Part shown: piece by piece, positions 33,850-46,525 of the stretch
Layout of the letters: each line of letters opens with the position of its first letter
How positions within the stretch are numbered: the stretch's first letter is position 1
Origin: Dipteronia dyeriana
Taxonomy: Eukaryota > Streptophyta > Magnoliopsida > Sapindales > Sapindaceae
Direction: 5' to 3'
DNA length: 64,000 bases
Assembly (NCBI GenBank): GCA_032871835.1
Contig: CM065299.1
Span: forward strand, 26,367,074-26,431,073
Notes under the pieces: model-generated
Database searches by the model: none
What the model was told of the DNA's origin: nothing
What the model saw: only the letters and a program-made list of their open reading frames with translations
Position numbers and translations under genes: made by a program

Positions 33850-33854
33850 ATAAT

Positions 33855-33912
33855 TGATCACTCCATTTCTATACATGTTTTAGCCAACACCCCCCTCACC
33901 CCCACCCTCACC

Positions 33913-33976
<64 letters not shown>

Positions 33977-34929
33977 ATTTCCTATTATATGTGCTTAATT
34001 AGGTATTTTATATGTTTCTTGAGCGTGTGTGTAGGTCATATTCCATAGAAGATATGTTGGATCTTATTTTAGAAGAAAAGAAGTCAAAAGATGGAGAAAT
34101 GAGCAAAATTGGAAGAGACTGTGGTATAGACCGTGACCTAGACATTAAATCGCAAACTGCAGTGAATTCCAATGATTTACCGCAATGTAAACCATGGTCT
34201 AAGAAGGAAGACCCAAGCCGCAACACCAACCACGGTAGATTCCAGAGAAATAATGTGGGCGAGAGAACTATGCACTTACCGCGGTATAAATCGCTGAAAG
34301 AAAAATTCCAGAAGGGTGCAAAACAACAAGATTATAGGCTCATAGGCTCATGTCTCCTTTCTTAGATTGATTTGGGTAGTTTTCAATCTATTTTAAGAAA
34401 GTCCCAAATGTCTAGTTTTGATGCACTTTTCGGATCATAATTCTTGTTTTTCTAAAGAAAGTTATGCTAGTTTTAATACCCAAAGGTTAGATCAGTGAAA
34501 ATTCTACAAATAGTGATGAGATTGCCTTTGTAAGTTTTTAGGACATGTGTTGGAATCTTGGGCAGCATGTTGATACCTAACCCTTGTCTTACATCAATAA
34601 GAATCGATTTTAATGGATTATGAAAGAAATAGAATTCCAAAAAGGCAAGGATTCTTAAAGGAGTTGATTTCCTTATTGGCTAAGGACTTGGCTTAACATT
34701 TAAAACCTATTTATACCCCTTGGGAGCCATAATTTTGAGCATCCAACCAAGGGAGGTTCCTTGCCACCAAGAGGGTTGTCCTCCCATCAAATCACCATTC
34801 CATCACCACACACCACTTCAAGACCCATCCATCCATTATAGAAGAAGAAGAGGAAGAATTGAAGGAGCTCTTTGGTGTTTATCATGAGTTTTCTCTACTC
34901 AAACTCTTTTCTCTTTATTTCTACAATAA
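33855..34929 (+). repeat. 5' LTR remnant of a gypsy-like element (3' part deleted)
   Basis: It begins TGATCACTCC and matches, in order, the split LTR at 38979-39108 plus 46526-47370. Similarity ends after tttctacaat, where the other copy continues with LTR sequence and this copy jumps to internal sequence. It carries a private (CA)n expansion. The five bases before it are ataat, but no matching duplication was located at the far end. Confidence 0.75.
33921..33973. repeat. (CA)n microsatellite inside the LTR
   Basis: About 26 CA units follow a C/T-rich tract. The other LTR copy has ordinary sequence at this position. Confidence 0.95.
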
Positions 34930-37900
34930 TTCTTCAAGTACATAATTATGCTCAAGTGTAAATTTAAGATATTGGAAGTTGGTTGAGTCGTCTTTGCATT
35001 CGTCTTGACGAGACGTTAAATTAAGCGTTTAGTGTGAGGCAACCTATCTAGGTAATTTCTTTTCAATTTTTTTTTAGTTTATAGTTTATAATTTTACTGT
35101 TTTTGTTTGTGTGTGTTTCAAATTCTTGCCTTCCATGCTTTTTATATTCATTGTCCGTGCATTACATGTCATATAAACATTGAGGACAATGTTTAGATTA
35201 GGTTTGAGGGTGTGGATTCATGTTTGTTTTATTTGTTTTATTTTTTGGATTTTTGTTTAACTCTATGAAAAATTCCCTATTTTAATTTTTTTAGGCAAAT
35301 GATTCTTTAAAGCTGTATATTTTAGTGAGGAAATAAATTTTTCTGTCCACATTGTCTTTTCGATACGAATCCAACAAGATAAAGAACATAAAATTCTGAG
35401 TGATGGTTTAAAAGTTATGATTGGTTTTTCGACCAAAGATCATAGGCGATACCCTTTTTTGAAATTCTACACAAGAACTGTATTTAATGTCCGTTTACAC
35501 ACTTTTTAAATCGAATTTTAAATGTTTTCTAAATAAAAATGAGCATTTGCATGTCTATTGTTTTTCTGTAAATATTTAGTTAATTTTTATTGATTCATTT
35601 GAGAGATATGTATTAAAGAACGAATGTAGGTCGATTTCGAAAGTCAACAATTTTTGGAATATTTTTCCTCCATGTTGAGATGTTTCTTTTATGTGCTTTT
35701 AGAGTCGTAATATATGCACTAATCACTAAGTTTAGACTAATTCTTACTACTTAGAGTATTGTATTATATTTTTACAAATATATGACATGCACTGAATGCA
35801 ATCGTAGATATGATGCTTAGTTCAGTTGCCATGATTAATAGTGGAGATTACCCTAGTGAGTTTAAAAAAAATAGCGTTTATATTAGAGAGTTTTTGTTTC
35901 TACTCCTAAAACACTTTTTAGGTTCTTAGTGTAAGAATGATTTCAATAGCATTGGATATTAAAGAACATTCATCAAAAAAAGGTATCACATGTAGACTTT
36001 GCTCTTGAGTTGGTTGTACCACTAGAAGTGATATAGGCAATGTGTGTTTAACTTTTTTAAAAATGTCTTTAAATATTTCCTACCTTATGTGTGTGCTCCT
36101 TAACCAATTTTGAAGTCAAACACTATATGTCTTTTCCTTTCTTCACCCACTTTAACTGAAAACCCAAGTAAGCTAAATTTTAGCCATACCATATAGCTTG
36201 AGATCATATTTAGGAAGTGCTGAAGAAGAGTGAAGAGAGTTTGAAATGGGTGAATCGCGAAGAGCATGCACCAAAACAAAGAAAGAAAGAAAGAAGACAA
36301 ACACCAAGAAAGTGTACCGAAAAGTTGTTGCATGTCAATTCAAAAAAAAAAAGAAGAAGCAATAAGATGTTGAAAGAAGAAATAGTGGCCAAGAAGAGAA
36401 ATAAAAATTTAAAATGAAGTAATGTGAAATCAAAGTCAACTCAAGAAGGATGATGAACGACAATTGTTTAAGAAACTTAGATGCAAGTTAATCGTTTTTA
36501 GCACCTTTTCCATATGTTTAGTGTCTGTTTCTCGGACATTTTTATGTATTTAATCGGCAAAAATGATTTTTTGAGGTATTTATCAATATTCAGGGGCATT
36601 TGTATAATTATAGAGAAAAAAGGGGAAATATTGTAAATTTAGTATCAACGATTGAGTATTTTGTAATATGGAAGAATGAAGGGGGTTTTAGGTAATATAC
36701 AAGGCAAATCTCGCATCAGCGTCCACTTTAATGAAAAGGTGCGTTTCTATGCGCGCTTGGGCGTATTGGGCAGCTGCTGATTGCACCGTAGTCTAATTCT
36801 TTATGAGCCCACGAAGGGGCAAATTTTGTTCTCTAATTACACTCCAGCCTTTTTCTAAATGCCACCCCCTTGTCTTCAAACTTTCTTCTCAACCTCCTTC
36901 TTCCGCCGTTGTTGACCGAGCTTCAAGCTTCGAAGTGCGGATTTAACCCGTATCACCAACCCGTACTCGTCCCCAGTAACATATGCGATTTCCCGGTGCG
37001 GCCACAAACCCGCACCAACTTCCGGCATTGATTTTCGCGGCTTCGACGGTGCGATTTCAAGTCGCGTTTCCGGCCATTTCCGTAGTGGTTTCTTTGTCTT
37101 TTCATGCCCAGCTCGTGTCCTACATGTCCACCACTATATATATACCTCTCATTCATGTCCAAAAACACAATCCCTAGCATCCAAATAACACCTAAAATCA
37201 CATCCAAAGTCACACACAAATCCCACAAATCTCGTCACAACCTGGGTGGTTTTCAAGCCACCCATTTCCACCATTTCCCACCAAATTCCACCCCAAATCT
37301 TCCCCATTTCATACCCAAAACGAAACCCAACACGTTTAGCTTGTAGAATACACATTTCCACCACCACAACCTCCATTTCCACAATGGATACACAAATTCG
37401 AGATTCTTGGAGAAGAAGATTTAATTGGAACCTTTGAAGACCTTGGTTGTTTTCTTCTCTTTAATTTTCTCTTTGATTTCTATTTTAATGTGTAACTGAA
37501 CTTAATGTTGGGAATTTGATGTACTTGTGTTTATTATCTATGAATTAGTTGAATTTATTATTAATTTGAGCTTCAAGTTACTAATGCATGTTGATTGTTG
37601 ACAAATTATTGACTTGCAACAAGTTTTTAGACTATTTTAGAACTAGAATTTCATGTGTGAATGACCATTTGTACATGAGTTTTACTTCCAAGTTGAATCG
37701 AAAAGGATTTACTTGATTTATGACCTTGTTTAATTTGGTTTAACCTTGATATTGAGGTGCTTAATTGTTATCAACAAGGGAATTGGGTAATTGCTCTTGT
37801 TACATCATTTTCCTAACATCTCCATTTCCATCTCACCACCTCACATTTTATCACTCTTACATGACCATGCATGAGTTGTAGTTAGTTAATGTAGCTAGTG

Positions 37901-38978
37901 TTAATTTAGTTAATTTGTGGTTGTTTAAGCTTAGTAATTTAGTTTGTTAATGGCATGAATAGTTGTTAATTTTAATTAATGACTCCTAGTACTAATTGTA
38001 GTTGGATGTGGTTGAGTAGAGTTAATTTAATTATTATGTGATTAGTGTAATTGTAGTGATTTAGACATTTACTAATTTAGTAGTATTAATTTAGTTATAT
38101 TTACTTTGTGAATTTACCATTTAATTTCCTTAATTATTTTTCGTGCATTTTAATTTAGTGTGACTAATTTAAGACTATAATTAACTTAAGCGTATCACAC
38201 CTTTATGTGAATACAATCTCTTGTTTACTCACTATACAAATCTTCGATTCTTATGCTCTTGCGAGGTGTTAAATTAGAGGACAGAACAGTCAACATCACA
38301 AGTGTAATAAAGAATTCGAAGAAATTTGACTGAGAATAAAGATTGACGAAGAGTTTCTCGATATGACCCTAGGTTTGTTTGCTTTCTTTTTTCCCGTTTT
38401 TCTTAAGCCTTCACCCAATAACCCTATTACAATCAAAGAAAAGATTTGATTGATCTTTTGGGAATGCTAGCTCGAGAGTAAATGAAAACTTGTGCTCTAT
38501 CTTGTTCTTAATGTATGATTCCGTTCATGAGATCCTTTGTAAAAAATTCAAAGCGTTTTTTTGTCCTATATGATTCATATGCGATTATAACTTGAACATT
38601 CTTATGCATTATCTCCTTTCGCATATGGTTGATGAGTGTATTTACCTAGATTCTGTGTGAAATGTGAGCGACAACTTGTGAGAATTAGAGTCGAGGCGAA
38701 TTGTATCTATATTGTTTGATGAATTTTATTGAAGCTAGAGTATCTTCACTATAGGTTTTTCATTCACTAGTTATGCATTTAAATGAGTGGTATAGTTTTT
38801 GTCTTTATTCTGTGACTTTAGCATGCATTGCCTATAAATGGTACATTTGAATTGCATCTTGATTATTAGTTTAAAATTTTTGATTTAAGGTCTTAGGTTC
38901 TATTTTTGGATATTTGTTTGCTTTAATTTTTGTTCTAGCTTTGCTCGACGACCAGCAAAAGATTGGTTTGGGGCTATT
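34930..38978 (+). mobile_element. Internal 3' region of the gypsy-like element, gag-pol lost
   Basis: No gag, protease, RT or integrase motif is present. Stretches near 35000-35050 (gacgagacgttaaattaagcg, gaggcaacc) and 35165-35215 (cattgaggacaatgt) resemble the untranslated tail that follows pol in many plant gypsy elements. The right end, aaaagattggtttggggctat, is a polypurine tract placed exactly before the 3' LTR. The 36.7-38.3 kb part looks LTR-like and could be a further nested insertion, but no duplication was found. Confidence 0.55.
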
Positions 38979-39108
38979 TGATCGGTCCGTTTCTATACAT
39001 ATTTTAGGCCCTTATTTCCTATTATTTGTACTTTGTTCTCGAGTGAAATTAGGTATTTTATATGTTTGTTGAGCATGTGTAGGTCACACTCAATAGAAGA
39101 GGTATTAG
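38979..39108 (+). repeat. 3' LTR of the gypsy-like element, first piece
   Basis: It begins TGATCGGTCC directly after the polypurine tract and matches 33855-34060, minus the CA expansion. It is interrupted at 39108 by the copia element and resumes at 46526. Confidence 0.8.
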
Positions 39109-39625
39109 TGTAAGGTTCTTATAAAATTATGAGCAACATATGATATTATATTTTATGTTTATGAAAAACAGAATTGATTGGAATGTTTAAGTAAGTGACA
39201 GTTGACCGGAAAAGCCCGTTTGATTATAATCAATATTTGTTCGGCTTGGTGCACCTTAGCTACATTAAATAAATGTAGGATATGGTATGAGCTATTGTAT
39301 ATGTGTGTGCCTAGTATTCCTTTTAGGACTAGCCATCCTATTAGGGTTGAGAATCCTTTATGGGTTAGGATTCTAGGAAGTTATACTATATATAGGGGGG
39401 GTCCCTACTCTCACTCATATAACGGATTACAGAATTGTCTCCCCATTAGACAATCTGAGAAATGTGAGTAGAGAGTAGAAGACTCTCTATTGTTTTAACT
39501 ATTTTCTTTGTTTTATTTTCAGGTTGGTTTTCTTGATTATTCAATGGATTCGGGAAATTCAGGTACAAATTCATGCTTATGTATTTAATACAAATATATA
39601 TGTTAATTACATATAAATCCTAACA
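39109..39625 (+). repeat. 5' LTR of the copia element
   Basis: It starts TGTAAGG and ends CTAACA, one base before the primer site. A TATA box, actatatatag, lies near 39384-39394. The first 367 bases match the right LTR; the last part, including an intron-like ttttattttcag, has no counterpart there. Confidence 0.85.
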
Positions 39626-39626
39626 G

Positions 39627-39640
39627 TGGTATCAAAGCAT
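39627..39640 (+). other. Primer binding site of the copia element
   Basis: It reads tggtatcaaagc, one mismatch from the TGGTATCAGAGC that pairs with initiator methionine tRNA in plant copia elements. Confidence 0.85.
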
Positions 39641-40379
39641 TCGTATTTTTATATAGGCTGAATATTAAAGTTATTGTTATTCATTTAAGGATCTAGATAC
39701 ATGAATATAACTGATAAATGATAAATTCGCAAGAACAAAAACTCCTTTGTTTGATGATCGGTATCTAGATAGAAATCTATTGCCTAATAGTATGAACAAG
39801 AATTTAGGTTTTAGATTTAGATCACAGTTGCAAAACCAAAATCGATGGTCTGATAATTGAAGAACTGACCACGAAATTACTAGGTTTCTCACCAGACCCA
39901 CCGGTGTTTGGTTTCTTCATAGGTCGATGGGTTATCACGTCAAACCCGATCACTATACCTATCGTTCCCTCTTCTTTCGTCAACACCCCAATTCTAGCCA
40001 ACCCAAACCTATTTTCTCATCTGTGATTAACGGCACTATCCTCCTATGCTACTGTTCTTCACCCAAACCAAACCCAACTGTTTCTATCGTGGGTCACGCT
40101 CCAAACCCATGAGATTTGGGAGACGAACCAGACCTTCTGTGATCGACGGTGCAAGTCAGTCGTCCTAGACCCACGATCACTTGAATCGATCGCCCAAGAC
40201 TCGTACTTAGAGGCAGATCGATCGCAATCCACACCGGGATTTCTTCGTTTGAGATCCGTGACTTGTGGATCGTGGTTGTGCGGCCGTGCGTTGCCTTTAG
40301 GCGACGAACGGGCTGTAGAGGTGGCGACGAACGAAGGTCTAGGGTTTCCATGGCCGATTTTGCTTTGGGTCATCTTTTG

Positions 40380-41262
40380 AAATTTGATATTCTTGAGGGA
40401 CTGATTTGCAATTATTTTAGGCCTTTTTTGTAATTTTGATCAAATCGTGGGGTTAAATTGTAATTACTAAACCTTATTGTACCAGTTTGTAGTTTTAAAA
40501 TAGTTTTAGGGCCGATTTATAATTAATGAAAATTTATAGGGTCACTTTATAATTTTCAAAAGTTTTGGGGCCAATTTATAATTATCAAAACTTATTAGGT
40601 CAGTTTGTATTTTTTACAAAATTCAGGGGTCGATTTGTAATTACCAAATCTTGAGGGCCTTTTTGCAATTTATCAAAATTAGGGGCAGTTTATGTCATTT
40701 TCTAAAAGAGTTTTGGGAAAAATTGCAGCATAATATTTGTGATTTCGGATGATTATGTTTCTACGTAGTAGACTAATAATTAAGTTTTCGTATTGATTAT
40801 TTTGTTGAAATTAATAATCTGTTTTATACATTCTCGTGAATCGGATGGTTATATTTTCACGTAGTGGCTAACCATTTCGATTTTGAGAATTTAGATGACT
40901 GACGATTATTAATTTGATAGTTTTTAATAATTGATTGAAACTCTCGTAATTTGGATGATTATGTTTCACGTAGTGACTAATCATTAAAGATTTTGAGATA
41001 TTCGTCGGTAATCAATTATTAAATTTGAACTGCAAAGATGAAAATGTTTGTGTTAATCATCTCCGTAAGAGGGTTATCACATGTGATAGGTGACATTCTT
41101 CTCCATAAGAGGTTCATCATCTTGAGATATTCATCTATAGAACTGCAATAATGGAAACTATATACATGTTTTAATTATCTCCGTAGAAGTGTTATCACAT
41201 GTGATAGGTGATGTTCTTCTCCATAGGAGGTTCATCATCTTGAGGAATTCATTTATAGAATG
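40380..41262 (+). repeat. Three tandem arrays in the copia leader
   Basis: Array 1 (about 40380-40700) has roughly seven degenerate units of about 45 bases with ggggccaatttataatta. Array 2 has three units at about 40747, 40843 and 40953 with ggatgattatgtttcacgtagt. Array 3 (41055-41262) has two units 118 bases apart, each with the perfect palindrome TATCACATGTGATA (41075-41088 and 41193-41206). The coding region follows at about 41365. No gene is seen in 39641-41360. Confidence 0.75.
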
Positions 41263-41364
41263 TAGTGATCTTTGCCCAATCAGATGTTGAATTTTATTTC
41301 TATAAATGTTTTGACTGTTATCTTATATGCATGAAATCTTTTGTTTTGATATTCAATTTTCAAT

Positions 41365-42338
41365 GTCAACAACTTTGCTTCACAATTATCTACTATTAAA
41401 CCTTTGGATGAGACTAATTTCGAGGAATGGAAAGAGACTCTCACTGTTGTTCTAGCTCTTTGCGGTATAGACCTTTCGTTACGTGAGAAGAAGCCTTCTA
41501 AACTCACCGATGAGAGTATTGCTAAACAGAGGTCTTACCGAAAGAAGTGGAAAGAGTCTAATCGGAAATGTTTGATGATCATTCGTTTGTCCATTGCCAA
41601 AACCATTAAGAAGAGTATTCCAAAATGTAAGGATACAAAGGCTTTTCTTAAAGCTGTGAGTGACAAGTTCAAGGAGCGAAGCAAGGCTGAGAGGGGAAAG
41701 TATCTGAGCCAACTAGCTACAATGGTTTATGATGGTACCAGTGATGTTCGTGAGCATATTATGAAGATTACTAATATGACCATAAATTAAGGGATCTGGA
41801 TACTGAGATCTCTGACTCTCACCTTGTATGGCAAGTCCTTGAGTCATTTCCTAGTGAGTTTGATGTTCTGAAAACCTCTTATAATGCTCAAGAGGCTGAA
41901 TGGACTTTGAACCAAATGACTGCAATTGTGGTCTATGAGGAAGAGACTATTCGCAAAAGTAAGAAACAAAGTGCTCATATGGTTACTCACAACAACAAGG
42001 GTAAGAAAAAGTTCAATGGGGGTAAGAAGTTTAAACATCATGGAAAGAAAGCTGGCAAGACTAATGGGTTCATTAAGGCTAAGGATGATAACATGAAAGG
42101 CAAATGTTTCTGGTGTATCAAGAAAGGCCATATGAAAAAGGATTGCTTCAAGTTTAAGAAACACATAAAAGGTACCCATTTAGCTCCCGTATGTTTCGAA
42201 TCTAATTTGGTTGATGTCCCTTTGAATTCTTGGTGGGTTGATTCTGGAGCTACTATTCATGTTATGAATTCTTTACAGGGTTTCATAAGCAAAAGGAAAC
42301 CAATGGATAAAGAAGCTGTCATTTTCATGGGAAATTGA
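41365..42338 (+). pseudogene. gag and protease start of the copia element
   Basis: The capsid part begins near 41365 (TTLLHNYL, then MDETNFEEWKETL at 41404). A stop and frameshift at about 41788-41800 interrupt it. It resumes with a CCHC zinc knuckle, CFWCIKKGHMKKDC (near 42107), and then the protease active site WWVDSGATIHV (near 42233). The stop at 42336 ends this frame. Order and motifs are standard for Ty1/copia. Confidence 0.87.
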
Positions 42339-43930
42339 GAGAAGGCTCTAGTTGAGTTTATATGAGTTGTTAGATTACCTTTAGCTTCAGGAAAGTTTTT
42401 AGATTTAGTTGATGTTGCTTTTGTTCCTTCTCTCAGACGTAATTTAATTTCCATTTCTAAGTTGGATATTAGTGGCTATCGTTTTGAATTCATTAATAAA
42501 GGATTTGCTCTTTATCATGGTTCTATTCTCATTGGTTCTGGTTGTTTGTGTGATGGTTTGCTTAAATTGAATTTACACTCTGATTTTGTTGGTGAATGTT
42601 CTCGTTCCGTTGCTGTGATAAATTTTACCGTTGGATCTAAACGCTAGAGAAAATTGTTCGTCCATGCTATGACATAGACGTTGAGGCCATATATCCAAAG
42701 ATCGAATTGAAAGATTAGTCAGAAATGGTATTCTTGATTCACTTGAATTTTCAGATTTTGAGTCTTGTGTTAATTATTTGAAGGGTAAAATGACAAGAGC
42801 TAAAAATAAAGGGGCTACCAGAAGTAAAAATCTGTTGAAAATTATCCATACCGATATATGTGGGCCATTTTCACCTGCTGCACTTGGTGGTTATAAATAT
42901 TTCATTTCTTTCATTGATGATTTCTTGCGTTATGGTTACATCTATCTCATTCAAGAGAAATCCGAAGTCTTAGATATCTTCAAAATATATAAGGCTAATG
43001 TTGAATTGAAATTAGAAAGAAAGATCAAATGTGTTAGATCTGATCGTGGAGGTGAATATTATGGTAGGTATGGTGAAGCTGGTTAGAATCCCGGTCCATT
43101 TATGAGGTTTTTGCAAGAATGTGGGATTGGTGCTCAATACACTATGCCTGGTGAACCTGAACAGAATGGAGTTTCTGAGAGGCGGAATCGTACATTAATG
43201 GACATGGTAAGAAGTATGATCAGTATGAGTTCTTTACCTAAATTTTTATGGAGTGATGCATTAAAGACGACAATTTACATTCTTAATAGAGTTCCCAGCA
43301 AATCAGTGCCTAAGACTCCGTTTGAAATGTGGTTTGGTTCGAAGCCAAAATTAAATCACATGAGAGTATGAGGATGTCCTGCAGAAGTGATGCCTTATGA
43401 GCCTAATTTGAAAATGCTAGATTTTAAGACAATTAGTGCATTTTTTGTGGGATGTGGATAAATCAAAAGGATATATATTTTATTATCCTACATACTCTAC
43501 GAGGATAGTTGAATCTAAACGTGTTGTATTCTTGGAGGAAGGTACTGAAGTTGAGAAGAATATGCAAACTCAGGATTTTGATTTTGAGGAGGACAAATCG
43601 GGTAATCCGACATCTTCTACTTCATTAGTTATTGTCATACCACCTCTCTTGGAGCATCATGATAATTCTCCATCTGAACAAGAAGATGAGCCCTTACTAG
43701 TTGTTGTTGAACCTCAACCAGTTATTTATGAGCTCGAGCTGGCTATTGATGAACCCCAACTAGTCGTTAATGAGCCACAATCAGTTGTTAATGTTCCTTT
43801 AAGGAGATCTCAGAGGGTCAGAAGATCTGTCATTCCCGATGATTATATTGTTTATTTACAGGAGCATGATTTTGACTTAGGAGTGGATGACGATCCTAGG
43901 AATTATGATCAAGTTGTTCAGAGCCCTTAA
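42339..43930 (+). pseudogene. Integrase of the copia element
   Basis: The pre-integrase region (from about 42460) is followed by the catalytic core 42778-43371: HTDICGPF, FIDDFLRYGYIYL, VRSDRGGEYYG (second Asp) and [12 protein letters not shown] (Glu). In-frame stops lie at about 43084 and 43369. The 43436-43930 frame is the variable acidic C-terminal linker with VNEPQ-type repeats and ends near the RT start. Confidence 0.87.
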
Positions 43931-45487
43931 TCGTCAAAATGGATGGATGCTATGATCGATGAACTGAGATCCATTGATACAAATCGTGTTTGGGATTTGG
44001 TTAAACTGCCTGATGGTTGCAAGCCCATTGGCTACAAATGGGTTTTTAAGACTAAACGAGACTCTAAAGGCAATGTTTAGAGATATAAAGCTAGACTTGT
44101 AGCGAAAGGGTTCAGTCAAAAGGAAGGTATTGATTAAACCGAGACTTTTCGCCCGTCTCTTCGAAGGATGCCTTTAGGATTATTATTGGCTTAGTTGCTC
44201 ATTTTGATTTAGAGCTGTATCAAATGGATGTGAAAACTGCTTTCCTAAATGGAGATCTCGTAGAGGATGTATACATGATGCAACCTGAAGGTTTTCAGGC
44301 GTTTGGAAAGGAACATATGGTTTGTAAGCTCAGAAAATCCATTTATGGTCTGAAACAAGCTTCAAGGCAATGGTATTTGAAATTTGATGAAGTCGTTACA
44401 TCATATGGTTTTGTTGAAAATTCAATGGATCATTGCATATACCTTAAGGTCAGTGGGAGCAATTTTATTTTTCTTATACTTTATGTTGATGATATTTTAC
44501 TCTCCAGCAATAATTTGGGTTTGCTACATGATACCAAGAATTTTCTATCTTGTAGCTTTGAAATGAAGGATCTTGGGGAAGGATCTTGGGGAAGCCTCTT
44601 ATGTCCTTGGTATTGAGATACAACGTGATAGGTCACGTGGTTTGCTTGGATTATCTCACAAGGCTTACATTGATAGGGTACTGGAGAGGTTTAACATGAG
44701 TGTTTGTTCCCCTGGTGAGGTACCTATCGTGAAATGAGATAAACTTACAAAGCTACAGTGTCCCCAGAATGAGCTAGAACGTTCCCAAATGAAAGATGTT
44801 CCATATTCATCTACGGTTGGCAGTTTGATGTATGCACAGGTTTGTACACGTCCTGATATTGCTTTTGCAATTAGTGTACATGGCAGATTTCAAAGTAATC
44901 CCGACATTCATCATTGGATATCAGTAAAGAAAGTTATGCGTTATTTACAGCGAACAAAGGATTTCATGCTCACTTATAGGCGTTCAGACCTATTGGAAGT
45001 TGTTGGCTATGCATATGCGGATTTTGATGGTTGTACATATGATCTAAAATCCACTTCAAGTTTTGTGTTTATGTTGGCTGGTGGAGCCATATCGTGGAAG
45101 AGTGTCAAGCAGACACTTACAACTTCATCTACTATGCAAGCTGAGTTTGTGGCATGTTATGAGGCAACAATCCAAGCAATTTGGTTACGGAATTTCATTT
45201 TAGGGTTACAGATTGTCGATTCCATTTCTGAGCCATTGACAATCTATTGTGACAATTCCGCAACAGTTTCTTTTTTCAAGAACAATAAAAGGTCTTCAGG
45301 GTCTAAACATATGGAGGTCAAGTATCTTGTGGTTAGAGAGAAAGTTTAAGAGTTACAAACTTCTATTATTCATATTGCCGCAGAAGAGATGATAGTTGAT
45401 CCCCTAACCAAGGGACTATCTCCGAAGGTTTTTAAAGGGCATGTTTCCCGTATGGGGTTGGTAGATAGTTATGATATGCTTGGTTAG
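43931..45487 (+). pseudogene. Reverse transcriptase and RNase H of the copia element
   Basis: RT motifs: WVFKTKRDSKGN, MDVKTAFLNGDL, GLKQASRQWY and the catalytic YVDDILLSS. A short local duplication (aaggatcttgggg, twice near 44568-44592) shifts the frame. RNase H follows, with YADFDGCTYDLKSTSS, TSSTMQAEFVACYEA and CDNSATV, and the usual copia tail DPLTKGLSPKVF. Stops occur at about 43928, 44080, 44136, 44736 and 45347. Confidence 0.88.
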
Positions 45488-46153
45488 TGAGAGTTATGTT
45501 TTGTTTTTAAAATTAACTGCAGTTTTTTGTTTAATAAAATTTTATTTATTCTCGAGAATATATTTGTAGTTTTTTGTACATTGTATATGTATGTTATTTT
45601 CCATGATATGCGCGCATGCATGTTTTTTTTTATTGTGTCAGGATATCTCAAAGCTTTTGGCTTTAAGAGGGCATTTCACTCATAAGGTATAAATTTTCCA
45701 CCGATGAGTGAATATTACTTAAGACAGAAGGATTTGCCCGTCTTAAGGGAGGTTGAACTCATGGTCAAAGTGTTTGGCCAATGAGTGTAAAATGCTCAAG
45801 ACATTAAGTTTTCTCGTCTTAAGCTGCTTCATATTATACGAAATGGGACCTATATGGAAATAGGCATGATGATCACATTTGCATGTAATTTCCATACCGC
45901 ACATACATACCATTTTTACCAGGGTAGGCAGAGCTAAAGGTATTTTGATTACATATGGTCTTATGTTGATTAAAGATTTAATGATCTATGTAGTTGGATG
46001 TTTGAGGTTCTATTGGACTAAGGGGAAGGAAGGTGTTACTCTCCTAAACATTCATTGTGGTCACATATAATTGTTTGTCAATTCGGCGAGTCGTTTTTTA
46101 AAATGAATTTTTAAATCTAAAATAATAATGTCTATGTAGCTCAAGTGGGAGAA

Positions 46154-46520
46154 TGTAAGGTTTTTATAAAATTGTGAGTAACATATGACATTATATTTTA
46201 TGTTTATAAAAAACCGAATTGATTGGAATGTTTAAGTAAGTGAGAGTTGATCGGAAAAGCCCATTTGATTGTGATCAATATTTGTTGGGCTTAGTGCACC
46301 TTAGCTATATTAAATAAATGTAGGATATGGTATGGGCTATTGTATATGTGTGGGCCTAATATTCCTTTTAGAACTAGCCATCCTATTAGGGTTGAGAATC
46401 CTCTATGGGTTAGGATTCTAGGAAGTTATACTATATATAGAGGGTCCCTACTCTCACTCATATAACGGATTACGGAATTGTCTCCTCTTTAGACAATCAG
46501 AGAAAGGTGAGTAGAGAGTA
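46154..46520 (+). repeat. 3' LTR of the copia element, truncated, ending in A-tract
   Basis: It starts TGTAAGG after the purine tract aagtgggagaa (46143-46153). It follows the left LTR up to gagtagagagta, then has AAAAA (46521-46525) in place of the last roughly 140 bases of the left LTR. The target copy ggtattag follows. Confidence 0.8.
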
Positions 46521-46525
46521 AAAAA

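Larger units (their letters stand above)
39109..46520 (+). mobile_element. Ty1/copia LTR retrotransposon inserted in the 3' LTR of the gypsy-like element
   Basis: The left LTR (517 bases), a methionine-tRNA-type primer site, a 1.7-kb leader with repeats, gag, protease, integrase, RT and RNase H follow in the copia order. The right LTR is short (46154-46520). The bases aggtattag flank both sides (39100-39108 and 46525-46533), and the host LTR continues smoothly across the insertion. Several stops in gag, integrase and RT make it defective. Confidence 0.9.

Noticed and set aside
33617..34365. Plus-strand 117-codon frame after the CA repeat, as a possible small gene
   Set aside because: It lies inside an LTR whose other copy (46526 onward) does not keep the frame, so it is not conserved as coding.
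36953..37437. Overlapping frames of 60-90 codons on both strands near 37 kb
   Set aside because: They are mutually antisense, in sequence that looks like LTR or element tail, and show no motif.
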